Below the pieces are notes generated by a model. It was not told where the DNA came from and did no database searches. It saw only the letters and a program-made list of their open reading frames with translations. DNA of 30,812 bases from JAZDMK01 sp043800975 (GTDB lineage: Bacteria; Bacteroidota; Bacteroidia; Bacteroidales; JAHJDW01): contig JAZDMK010000051.1 of NCBI GenBank assembly GCA_043800975.1, positions 1 to 30,812 on the forward strand. The letters are read 5' to 3'. This document shows positions 1 through 6,371 of the stretch, piece after piece; positions within the stretch are counted from its first letter, which is position 1; each line of letters begins with the position of its first letter. Position numbers and translations under genes: made by a program.

Positions 1-20
1 GGTCCAAAGTCAACCGTATG

Positions 21-87
21 GGAATAGAGGACTGATTCATGAGATGGCACTAAAATGCTAGAGCTCGCGTTAGTTCACCTCTATTCC
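21..87. repeat. 10-bp inverted repeat near window start
   Basis: GGAATAGAGG at 21-30 is the exact reverse complement of CCTCTATTCC at 78-87, with 47 bases between. No T-run follows either arm, so this is not a typical intrinsic terminator. It could be a hairpin in an RNA that begins outside the window, or chance. Confidence 0.3.
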
Positions 88-240
88 TCCGGTTAATCAA
101 ATTTATACATTTGAAATAATCTGGATGCAAATCTAAAGGAATTCGCAGCAAGCTGCTCGGTTCGCGTCCACCCGTTAAAGTTTCGTTGAATGGTTGCTTT
201 AAACCAGGTATTTCAACTACCCCGTCCGCTAACGCGTCCA

Positions 241-260
241 CCCCTTCAATCTTGAAGGGG
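241..260. repeat. Perfect 8-bp hairpin in a dispersed-repeat-like stretch
   Basis: CCCCTTCA (241-248), a 4-nt loop, then TGAAGGGG (253-260). The preceding 200-240 region (CCCCGTCCGCTAACGCGTCCA and similar) resembles a dispersed intergenic repeat I associate with Bacteroidota genomes; that association is from memory. No poly-T follows on either strand, so I do not call it a terminator. The stretch 1-284 holds no gene I can support. Confidence 0.4.
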
Positions 261-284
261 AATTTAAAAAACGATAATTTTTTT

Positions 285-305
285 CGGTCTTCTGTCTGCG
301 GTCTT
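285..305 (+). repeat. Heptamer array, consensus CNGTCTK, 3 copies
   Basis: CGGTCTT, CTGTCTG and CGGTCTT follow each other with an exact period of 7. The array lies just upstream of the putative -7 box of the riboswitch transcript, where a -33 element would sit. The same 7-bp period recurs with other words in the efflux operon. Confidence 0.55.
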
Positions 306-316
306 CCAACTTTTTT

Positions 317-324
317 TATCTTTG
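317..324 (+). promoter_or_regulatory. Bacteroidota-type -7 promoter element (TATCTTTG)
   Basis: TATCTTTG matches the Bacteroidota -7 consensus TAnnTTTG. It lies about 35 bases before the first base of the riboswitch P1 helix, a sensible distance for a transcript starting near 331. No clear TTTG -33 box is visible; that region is the heptamer array. Confidence 0.5.
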
Positions 325-358
325 CCCCATCAAATGATTCCATACCGGAACGCGTTTG

Positions 359-472
359 ATTTATAAAGAAGAGCGGAGAGAACAGGCTCTGTGAAGCTCT
401 GGCAACCCTTTCCAATAGGAAAACGGTGCCAATACCTGCCCAATCCGCCATATGGCGGAGGGACTGATAAAT
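359..472 (+). ncRNA. SAM-I-type (S-box) riboswitch aptamer
   Basis: The conserved SAM-I blocks appear in order: AGAGCGGAGAGA, then GGCTCTGTGAAGCTCTGGCAACC (381-403; P3 hairpin and the core GGCAACC), then GGTGCCAATACCTGC. P1 can form from ATTTAT (359-364) and ATAAAT (467-472). P4 is the perfect hairpin TCCGCC/GGCGGA (444-449/454-459) with an ATAT loop. A terminator follows at 546-595, giving an expression platform. The downstream genes make homocysteine, the methionine precursor, which fits a SAM sensor. I cannot run a covariance model, but the block order and pairing are strong. Confidence 0.9.
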
Positions 473-545
473 TGAACGAATATGAACAAGAAATTTTCAT
501 TATTCCTGAAACTAAACATTGCAGCGCCTTTGATGGCTATGCGAC

Positions 546-595
546 GGGGTTGATGCATTGCACACTTGTGTAGTGCTTCAACCCCTTTTTGTTTT
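546..595 (+). terminator. Intrinsic terminator of the riboswitch expression platform
   Basis: GGGGTTGA (546-553) pairs perfectly with TCAACCCC (578-585), with further partial pairing in the 24-base interior, followed by TTTTTGTTTT. It lies 74 bases after the aptamer and before the first gene, as expected for a SAM-off transcription attenuator. The antiterminator pairing could not be determined by eye. Confidence 0.8.
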
Positions 596-597
596 CT

Positions 598-667
598 GCC
601 ACAAAGGCACGAAGACACCAAGCAGCACGAAGTAATAAACTTCTTTGTGACTTAGTGTCTTAGTGGC
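598..667. repeat. CACnAAG-type imperfect inverted repeat
   Basis: The left arm 598-622 (GCCACAAAGGCACGAAG...) and right arm 643-667 (...TCTTAGTGGC) are near reverse complements. Each arm repeats CACnAAGn with a period of 8. It sits between the riboswitch terminator and the first start codon. The same family recurs at 18665-18737 and 21992-22031, with a fragment at 9369-9391. Confidence 0.65.
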
Positions 668-710
668 AAAGAAATTATCAAAAATTATCTATAAAAATCA
701 AATACATACA

Positions 711-1865
711 ATGAAAACATTTGAAGAAATCAATGAGAAAATCAGGTCGGGGAAAGCCGTTGTGGTGACTGCCGATGAAATTAAAAAACTGTCGGAGACG
801 CTCAAGCCTTCCGAAATTGCAAAGAAAGTAGATGTGGTGACCACCGGAACCTTCGGTCCCATGTGTTCATCCGGCGCCTTCGTCAACTTCGGTCATGCCA
901 ACCCGCCCATCCGCATGGAGAAAGCCACGCTGAACGATGTGCCCATATTTACAGGTATTGCTGCCGTGGATGCTTACATTGGTGCCACCGAAACTAAGAA
1001 CCCGCACGACCGTTACGGCGGCGCGCACGTGATTGAAGATCTGATTGCCGGAAAGAAAGTCCATCTGAAAGCTTCCGGAAAAGGCACCGATTGTTACCCG
1101 CGCAAAGAGATCGATACATGGATCACCAAAGAAAGTGTGAACGAACTGTTTATGTTCAACCCCCGAAACGCTTATCAGAACTACGCTGTAGCGGTGAACA
1201 CTTCATCAAAAAAGCTGCACACATACATGGGTGTATTGTTACCCAAGCTCGGAAACGCTACGTATTCAACCAGTGGCGAACTCAGTCCGTTGCTGAACGA
1301 TCCCCAATTGCGTACGATTGGAATCGGCACACGCATCTTTCTGGGAGGAACAGAAGGCTATGTAGCCTGGAACGGAACGCAGTTCAACACCTCGAAGCCG
1401 GTGAATGAATTTGGTATACCCACCAGCAATGCCGCTACCCTTGCGGTGATCGGCGACATGAAAAAAATGAACACCCAATTTATCAAAGCGGCCTATTACG
1501 AAAAGTATGGTGTGAGTCTGTTTGTGGGCATCGGCATTCCGATTCCGATACTGGATGAAGATATTGCCGAGCGTGTGTGCATACGGAACCGGCAGATAGA
1601 GACGACCGTGTTTGATTACAGTCATCCCGATCATCCCAAAATTGGAAGTGCCAATTATGAGGAACTGCAATCGGGTGCGATTATAATTAATGAAAAAAGA
1701 ATACGCACAGCACCCTTGTCGAGCATCAGCGTTGCCAGGGAAATCACGGAGCAGTTAAAGCAACGGATTTTATCGGGGACCTTTTTACTGAATGCACCGG
1801 CAGAACTTTTCCCGACTAATAATTCATTACAATCATTAAAAGAAATCAAGGAGGAACAAATATGA
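711..1865 (+). CDS. HcyBio/DUF39 (COG1900) homocysteine biosynthesis protein, putative aspartate-semialdehyde sulfurtransferase
   Basis: This 384-aa cytoplasmic protein matches the HcyBio family (formerly DUF39). In methanogens and some anaerobic bacteria this family makes homocysteine by adding sulfur directly to L-aspartate semialdehyde. Visible family segments include TTGTFGPMCSSG, NPPIRMEKATLNDVP, GKGTDCYPRKEI and GTRIFLGGTEGYV. Cys52 and Cys128 sit where the family has its two conserved cysteines, thought to carry the sulfur. No C-terminal CBS pair is present, unlike longer archaeal members. I chose ATG 711: an upstream GTG at 663 would translate the CACnAAG repeat. The stop overlaps the next start (ATGA), and a strong AAGGAGG precedes it, so the genes are translationally coupled. 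Expression is likely repressed by SAM through the upstream riboswitch. Confidence 0.88.
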   Translation: MKTFEEINEKIRSGKAVVVTADEIKKLSETLKPSEIAKKVDVVTTGTFGPMCSSGAFVNFGHANPPIRMEKATLNDVPIFTGIAAVDAYIGATETKNPHDRYGGAHVIEDLIAGKKVHLKASGKGTDCYPRKEIDTWITKESVNELFMFNPRNAYQNYAVAVNTSSKKLHTYMGVLLPKLGNATYSTSGELSPLLNDPQLRTIGIGTRIFLGGTEGYVAWNGTQFNTSKPVNEFGIPTSNAATLAVIGDMKKMNTQFIKAAYYEKYGVSLFVGIGIPIPILDEDIAERVCIRNRQIETTVFDYSHPDHPKIGSANYEELQSGAIIINEKRIRTAPLSSISVAREITEQLKQRILSGTFLLNAPAELFPTNNSLQSLKEIKEEQI

Positions 1866-2272
1866 CACAGCGATTCATCTTAACTTTTCCCACGCACGCC
1901 ATCAACGAACCGGTCGTCTATCATTTGATTACTGACTACAGCATAAAAATTAATATATTTAATGCGTACATCAACTCGGGTGAAGAATGCAACCTGGCGT
2001 TAGAGATGGATGCAAGCCGCGTCCAGATTGATCAGGCGCGTTCTTACCTGAATGATACAGGCATCGTATGCGAGCCTTTGGATAAGAAGATTGCCTTTAA
2101 GAGCGAGGCCTGCATTCATTGCGGGAGTTGCACGGCGGTCTGTTATTCGGGGGCGCTGAAGATGGACAAACCGGACTGGAAGCTGCAGTTTGACGCATCT
2201 TCCTGCACGGTCTGCGAATTGTGTACGACGGCCTGTCCGTTGAAATTGTTTTATATAGATTTTGTGGAATGA
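1862..2272 (+). CDS. NIL domain / 2x[4Fe-4S] ferredoxin protein
   Basis: This 136-aa protein has an N-terminal NIL-like domain (about residues 1-75) fused to a dicluster ferredoxin. The cluster motifs are Cys84/87/90/94 (CIHCGSCTAVC) and Cys115/118/121/125 (CTVCELCTTACP). NIL-ferredoxin proteins are genetically linked with HcyBio proteins in homocysteine synthesis and are thought to supply electrons or help mobilise sulfur. Its start overlaps the previous stop by 4 bases and has a strong AAGGAGG about 8 bases upstream; its stop overlaps the next start in the same way. Role in the pathway is known of the family; the electron-transfer step is inference. Confidence 0.9.
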   Translation: MTQRFILTFPTHAINEPVVYHLITDYSIKINIFNAYINSGEECNLALEMDASRVQIDQARSYLNDTGIVCEPLDKKIAFKSEACIHCGSCTAVCYSGALKMDKPDWKLQFDASSCTVCELCTTACPLKLFYIDFVE

Positions 2273-3018
2273 CAGAGTATGAGCCCCGGGTTTACCGTGA
2301 AGAGATGGAGAAAGGACGATTTCGTTCTTTTGTAGTTGAACATTATGAAAGCGATTTGTGGATCGGTGTTGATCCGGCATCCTATAACGAGAGCATGATT
2401 GCTTTTGTTCAGGAGCGGGTAAAAGAAATTCGTGAAACGCTGGAAGTGTATATTTCGAAGAATTCGGGCTTTCGTTACAGCTTAGAGCCTGTGGGTTTGC
2501 GTGCAAGTGCGCCGCTGGTTGCTGTGCGAATGGCGAGGGCTTCACTGCGTGCTGCGGTGGGACCTATGGCAGCTGTTGCAGGTGCCTTTGCACAAGAAAT
2601 TGGCAATGCAGTGATCAACGAATTTCATCCCCGGGAGCTTATTATTGAAAACGGAGGAGATTGTTTTATCAGCATTGCCGAGCCGGCAACGGTTGCTATT
2701 CATGCAGGAAAATCACCCCTTTCGGGCATGATCGGCTTGCGCATACCGCCGGAAGCATCTCCGCTGGGAGTGTGCACTTCTTCGGGAACGGTCGGCCCTT
2801 CGCTCAGTTTCGGCTGTGCCGATGCCGTGATGATCGCCTCGCGCGATGCGGCACTGGCCGATGCGTATGCTTCGTGTTACGGCAATAGAATTCGTAATGA
2901 AAAAGATGTGAATAAGGTTATACAGGACATGAACCGGAATCCAAAAATACTTTCCGGTGTCATCATCCTGAACGAACATATGGGTGTTTGCGGAAATTTT
3001 GAAATACAAAAATTATAA
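2269..3018 (+). CDS. UPF0280 family (COG2122, ApbE-like) protein of the homocysteine cluster
   Basis: This 249-aa protein matches UPF0280/COG2122, a family distantly related to the ApbE FMN transferase fold. Visible segments are VGPMAAVAGAFAQEIG (residues 98-113), IENGGDCFI (126-134), GVCTSSGTVGPSLSFGCADAV (167-187) and NEHMGVCGNFEI near the C terminus. COG2122 proteins are implicated together with HcyBio and NIL-ferredoxin proteins in anaerobic homocysteine synthesis; the exact reaction is unsettled. The start is ATG 2269, overlapping the previous stop (ATGA); a longer reading frame from 2221 lies inside the ferredoxin gene and is rejected. No membrane segment or signal peptide is seen. Confidence 0.88.
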   Translation: MTEYEPRVYREEMEKGRFRSFVVEHYESDLWIGVDPASYNESMIAFVQERVKEIRETLEVYISKNSGFRYSLEPVGLRASAPLVAVRMARASLRAAVGPMAAVAGAFAQEIGNAVINEFHPRELIIENGGDCFISIAEPATVAIHAGKSPLSGMIGLRIPPEASPLGVCTSSGTVGPSLSFGCADAVMIASRDAALADAYASCYGNRIRNEKDVNKVIQDMNRNPKILSGVIILNEHMGVCGNFEIQKL

Positions 3019-3083
3019 AATCAAGAAAGTAGAAAATAAATTGTAATTTTATTCGTTAGAATATTACACCAATCCGTAACGAT

Positions 3084-3773
3084 ATGAAAAAACATTTTCT
3101 CTTTTTTGCAGCGCTGTTATTGGTTCTGACAACCTATGCCCAGAACACGGCCACTACAGCAGGAACGGCTCATCTGAAGGTTTGGGTTACGGATTTTAAA
3201 AACAAATCGCGGCCGAATGAAGCCATCATTTTTAAAGATGTAAAAACACTGAAAATATTTGAAAGTGTTTCCGGAAAAGACGGACGTTTTGAAATTGATA
3301 TTCCCGATGGAGCCAGATACAGAATCATGTTTCGCAACTTCAGCGATATTGAAGACTATATGGAGCTGGATGTAGAGAAATCAAAAGGAGGAACTCCCAC
3401 TTATGAGTTGCAGGTTTTGATTGAACCGGCCAAAACATTTACATTAAAGAATGTGTTGTTTGATACTGGAAAGGCAACGCTGAAAGCATCTTCGAACGAA
3501 GCGCTGAATAATCTGGTGCAGATATTAAAAATCAAATCCACGATGGTAATAGAGTTGGCGGGGCATACCGACAACGTGGGTGATCCGCAGAGCAATCTGA
3601 AACTGTCGCAGGACAGAGCCGAAGCTGTGCGGAATTATTTAATTTCAAAAGGAATTGCAGCGAATCGTATTACTGCGAAAGGTTATGGCGACACGCAGCC
3701 CGTAGCTGACAACAGCACGGCAGAAGGAAAACAACAAAACCGAAGGACGGAAGTTAATGTGATCAAGGAATAA
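3084..3773 (+). CDS. OmpA-family peptidoglycan-binding protein
   Basis: This 229-aa protein has a signal peptide (residues 1-19, ending TYA-Q), a small beta-sandwich-like domain resembling carboxypeptidase-regulatory folds (about 28-110), and a C-terminal OmpA domain (about 118-227). The OmpA signature is clear: FDTGKATL, HTDNVG (161-166), LSQDRAEAV (174-182), RITAKGYG and NRRTEV. Asp163 and Arg178 are at the positions that bind diaminopimelate of peptidoglycan. It probably sits in the periplasm and tethers the wall; there is no N-terminal beta-barrel. It is monocistronic as far as seen, 65 bases after the homocysteine genes and followed by a terminator. Confidence 0.9.
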   Translation: MKKHFLFFAALLLVLTTYAQNTATTAGTAHLKVWVTDFKNKSRPNEAIIFKDVKTLKIFESVSGKDGRFEIDIPDGARYRIMFRNFSDIEDYMELDVEKSKGGTPTYELQVLIEPAKTFTLKNVLFDTGKATLKASSNEALNNLVQILKIKSTMVIELAGHTDNVGDPQSNLKLSQDRAEAVRNYLISKGIAANRITAKGYGDTQPVADNSTAEGKQQNRRTEVNVIKE

Positions 3774-3815
3774 AAAAAGCCCGCCCCTTCGACATGCTCA
3801 GGGACCGGGCTTTTA
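3773..3815. terminator. Bidirectional terminator with CTTCGACA..GCTCAG loop
   Basis: GCCCG (3779-3783) pairs with CGGGC (3806-3810), flanked by A7 on the left and T4 on the right, so it can end transcription from both the OmpA gene (plus) and the thioredoxin gene (minus). The loop holds CCCCTTCGACATGCTCAGGGA, a word resembling a dispersed repeat seen in many bacterial genomes. Confidence 0.8.
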
Positions 3816-3836
3816 AAATATATAAGACAAATGCTA

Positions 3837-4643
3837 TTAACGGGAAATACTGAGTGAGAAAACTTCTGCACGTTTGTTATCAGCAGAAACATTTACATAA
3901 TACAGACCGTTTGCAAGACTCTCAGTATTCAGTTTAATGTTCTGATTTCCGGGGAACATTTTGAACACGGGTTGATCAAGAACAACTCTGCCGGTCAGGT
4001 CAAGAATTGAAATTTTAACATCACAGCTTTCTTTCACTTCCATAGCAAGCGTAGCATTGTCGCGGGTTGGATTTGGGAAAAGATAAGCGCTGATGCCGGA
4101 AACAGGCTGTTCGTTGATGCCTGTGGGGCAGCTAGCAGCAATACATCCCGCTGTAGTGAGCGGAGTTACTACATCCATGTAAGTATTGATAGGCCATATA
4201 TCCTGAGCAACAATAGAATGATTGGGTGCAATTAAGATAACAGTAGGATACGCGGTAATGCCATATGCAGTACAAACCGCAGTTCCGCCACCTTCCACGC
4301 CGCTAACGGTTGGATAAAGAACGCCGAAAGAAGCGTCAAATGCCAAAACAGAAGCCGTATTATCACCGTAATCCATTCCGATAAAATAAACATTGCTTGA
4401 ATTGCATCCGAAATGTTGGTATGCCTGGCTGATTTTTGGTGCAGCGCCCTGACAGGGTACGCAACCGGTGTAGAAAAAGTCAATGCATACAAACTTGTTT
4501 TCACCTAGCTTGTTAAACAGGTTAAAGGAGTGGCCCTCGGTGTCGGTAACTGTGAAATCAACCGCTGTGGTCAGGGGTGTCTGTGCTTTTAAGGTGAATA
4601 CAGACAACGAAAGAAGTAAAAATAAAATAGTAAGTTTTTTCAT
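3837..4643 (-). CDS. Secreted thioredoxin-fold (TlpA/redoxin-like) protein with T9SS type A sorting domain
   Basis: This 268-aa protein has a signal peptide (residues 1-20), a thioredoxin-like domain (about 25-165) with the active site GCVPC (Cys61/Cys64), a cis-proline segment AYPT, and a C-terminal T9SS type A domain (about 187-268) with the typical LFPNPTRDNATL start, ILDLTGR and LANGLYYVNV. The family reduces or isomerises disulfides, or acts as a peroxiredoxin-like reductant. The sorting domain predicts export through the outer membrane, an unusual destination for a redox protein. It ends at the bidirectional terminator. Substrate is not known. Confidence 0.85.
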   Translation of the reverse strand: MKKLTILFLLLSLSVFTLKAQTPLTTAVDFTVTDTEGHSFNLFNKLGENKFVCIDFFYTGCVPCQGAAPKISQAYQHFGCNSSNVYFIGMDYGDNTASVLAFDASFGVLYPTVSGVEGGGTAVCTAYGITAYPTVILIAPNHSIVAQDIWPINTYMDVVTPLTTAGCIAASCPTGINEQPVSGISAYLFPNPTRDNATLAMEVKESCDVKISILDLTGRVVLDQPVFKMFPGNQNIKLNTESLANGLYYVNVSADNKRAEVFSLSISR

Positions 4644-4737
4644 GGTTTGTAGTTTTTAGGTGAATAGAATTTTCGCTGCTAAGATAAGCAAATATTTAAA
4701 AAACAAGATATATTGATATGTTTTTTTTACAAAACAA

Positions 4738-6237
4738 CTAACAACAATGTAAATGCTGGTCTACCAAGGCTTTTATCTCATCATTCTTTCCATATAGGCG
4801 TTCGCTCAGATCTTTGTCTTCCCAAGATTTCAGTCGTTTGATCATGGTGTCGATCAGTCCTTTTGGATACACATCATTTAATTCAAAGGCTGCACGTTGT
4901 TCGTTGAGTTTATCTGCGGAATCCCAGCAGCAGTTGGGCAGTTGAGCTAGTGTTGCCAGCTTGGCCTTGTGTTCATCATGGAAGATATTTACATCAACGT
5001 AAAGCTTCTCGGCAATTTCCAATGCATTTTTCATTTCAAGACCGTGTTGAGTTCCCACAACAAGTCCGGCAAGTAATAAATAAATATCTGCAGAGCCATC
5101 GGGGCAGCGGAATTCATACGTTTGTTTTTCAGAAAAATCTTTTCCTGCTTCTGAATAATTGGGATTAGCTACTTTAATCATTTCATTCGCACCAACCCAG
5201 CCCAGTGGTACACGAATCAAAACACTGCGGTTCCGATCGCCCCAGCAAATATTTGTAGGTGCTTCCTGATGAGGAACCAGGCGTAAATAGGAAGTGGGTA
5301 TTGTGTTTCCAAAGGCAGTCAGAGAAGGTGAAAGATCAAGTATACCGGCAATCGCTTTGCGTGCAGGGTCGCTGAGTTTTCCATTTTCAACGGTTGCGCT
5401 TTTTCCGTCTTTCATCAGGCGCATGTGAATATGCATACCGCTGCCTGCTTTGCCAACCGTGATCTTGGGAGCAAAACTGATGTTCACTCCGTATTTATAT
5501 CCGATCGAGCGGATGAGCCATTTGGCAACTACCAGTTGTGAAGCGGCATCTTCCACATTTACCGGCGTAAATTCGATTTCATTTTGTTCGAAGATAACAC
5601 CATCGCGTGTAAAGTTACCTACTTCCGAATGGCCGTATTTAATGTTTCCGCCCGCTTGTGCAATGGCTTGCATGATTTCGCAACGGATCATTTCAAATTT
5701 TGAGAAAGGATAGGATTCATGATAGCCTTTCTGGTCGGTGGCCATATAGAGCTGATCAATTTCAGAGGAAACATAATATTCAAGCTCACCCATCGCGTCG
5801 AGCGAATATCCGGTTTTTGCTTTCAGTGTTTCGTGGGCTTTATGCAAAACCTGTTCGGGTGCACTTGCCAGAGGAAGCCCGTCCTTATTGAAATAGGAGC
5901 ATAGAATATCTAATGCCGGCACTTCTGAAAAGGGATTCAAAAATGCTGTTTTATATCTCGGCACGACATAAAGATCACTGGAACCCGCTTCCACAAAGGA
6001 AAAAAGACTGGATCCATCTACCCGTTCACCGGTTGACAGCAACTCATCGAGATGTTTTTTGCTGTTAATGAAAAAATTTAGTGCTTTCAATCGCCCGTCA
6101 CCACCAACATAGCGAAAGTTCACCATTTCGATTTTTTGATCGGTGATGAATTTAATAATATCCTGTTTTGTAAAATCGCTGGAAGGCTTGTCAAGATGAC
6201 GAACCAGTAGGTTTGGATTGAGCTCGGTTTGATTCAT
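4738..6237 (-). CDS. glnA: Glutamine synthetase (GlnA-type family member)
   Basis: This 499-aa cytoplasmic enzyme family condenses glutamate and ammonia to glutamine using ATP. Motifs in order: a beta-grasp-like N terminus (RYVGGDGRLKAL), GERVDGSSL (70-78), metal-ligand glutamates in GELEYYV (150-156) and HSEVG (203-207), EQNEIEF, the ATP-binding segment GSGMHIH (265-271, His269), SYLRLVP (316-322), RNRSVLIRVP (335-344) and EFRCPDGSADIYL. EKLYV near residue 410 aligns with the adenylylated-tyrosine region of GlnA; whether it is modified is unknown. Bacteroidota often carry several GS types, so this may not be the main housekeeping enzyme. It is flanked by a terminator and its own promoter. 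Confidence 0.9.
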   Translation of the reverse strand: MNQTELNPNLLVRHLDKPSSDFTKQDIIKFITDQKIEMVNFRYVGGDGRLKALNFFINSKKHLDELLSTGERVDGSSLFSFVEAGSSDLYVVPRYKTAFLNPFSEVPALDILCSYFNKDGLPLASAPEQVLHKAHETLKAKTGYSLDAMGELEYYVSSEIDQLYMATDQKGYHESYPFSKFEMIRCEIMQAIAQAGGNIKYGHSEVGNFTRDGVIFEQNEIEFTPVNVEDAASQLVVAKWLIRSIGYKYGVNISFAPKITVGKAGSGMHIHMRLMKDGKSATVENGKLSDPARKAIAGILDLSPSLTAFGNTIPTSYLRLVPHQEAPTNICWGDRNRSVLIRVPLGWVGANEMIKVANPNYSEAGKDFSEKQTYEFRCPDGSADIYLLLAGLVVGTQHGLEMKNALEIAEKLYVDVNIFHDEHKAKLATLAQLPNCCWDSADKLNEQRAAFELNDVYPKGLIDTMIKRLKSWEDKDLSERLYGKNDEIKALVDQHLHCC

Positions 6238-6265
6238 ACAGGCATTTTAAGTTCGGTTACTGTTG

Positions 6266-6296
6266 CAAATATTTAAATTTAAAAGGATAAAGTCAA
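6266..6296 (-). promoter_or_regulatory. Possible promoter of the glutamine synthetase gene
   Basis: On the minus strand TTGAC (6296-6292) and AATATTTG (6273-6266) are 18 bases apart. This resembles the Bacteroidota -33 TTTG / -7 TAnnTTTG pair with one mismatch in the -7 box. It lies 28 bases before the start codon. Confidence 0.35.
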
Positions 6297-6317
6297 ATAT
6301 TTAATACGCTTTTAACG

Positions 6318-6356
6318 AAAAAAAAAGCACAGGGTTTTGTTTCCTGTGCCTTTTTA
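6318..6356. terminator. Intrinsic terminator after the M43 protease gene
   Basis: GCACAGG (6327-6333) pairs with CCTGTGC (6343-6349), with a run of A on the left and T on the right. Read on the minus strand the stem is followed by nine T residues, so it ends the protease transcript before the glutamine synthetase promoter. Confidence 0.85.
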
Positions 6357-6371
6357 TAAAAGAAGTTTCGT

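Noticed and set aside
241..260. Terminator of a gene to the left of the window
   Set aside because: The stem is perfect but no T-run follows on either strand and no coding end is visible to the left.
50..451. Open frame of 133 codons on the minus strand
   Set aside because: It runs through the riboswitch aptamer, promoter and hairpin repeat; its product shows no domain and is explained as translation of structured non-coding DNA.
663..710. GTG-initiated upstream extension of the HcyBio gene
   Set aside because: The extension translates the right arm of the CACnAAG repeat and adds residues absent from the family; ATG 711 gives the normal N terminus.
2221..2268. Earlier start for the UPF0280 gene
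   Set aside because: It lies inside the ferredoxin coding region; the ATGA overlap at 2269-2272 gives a standard start.
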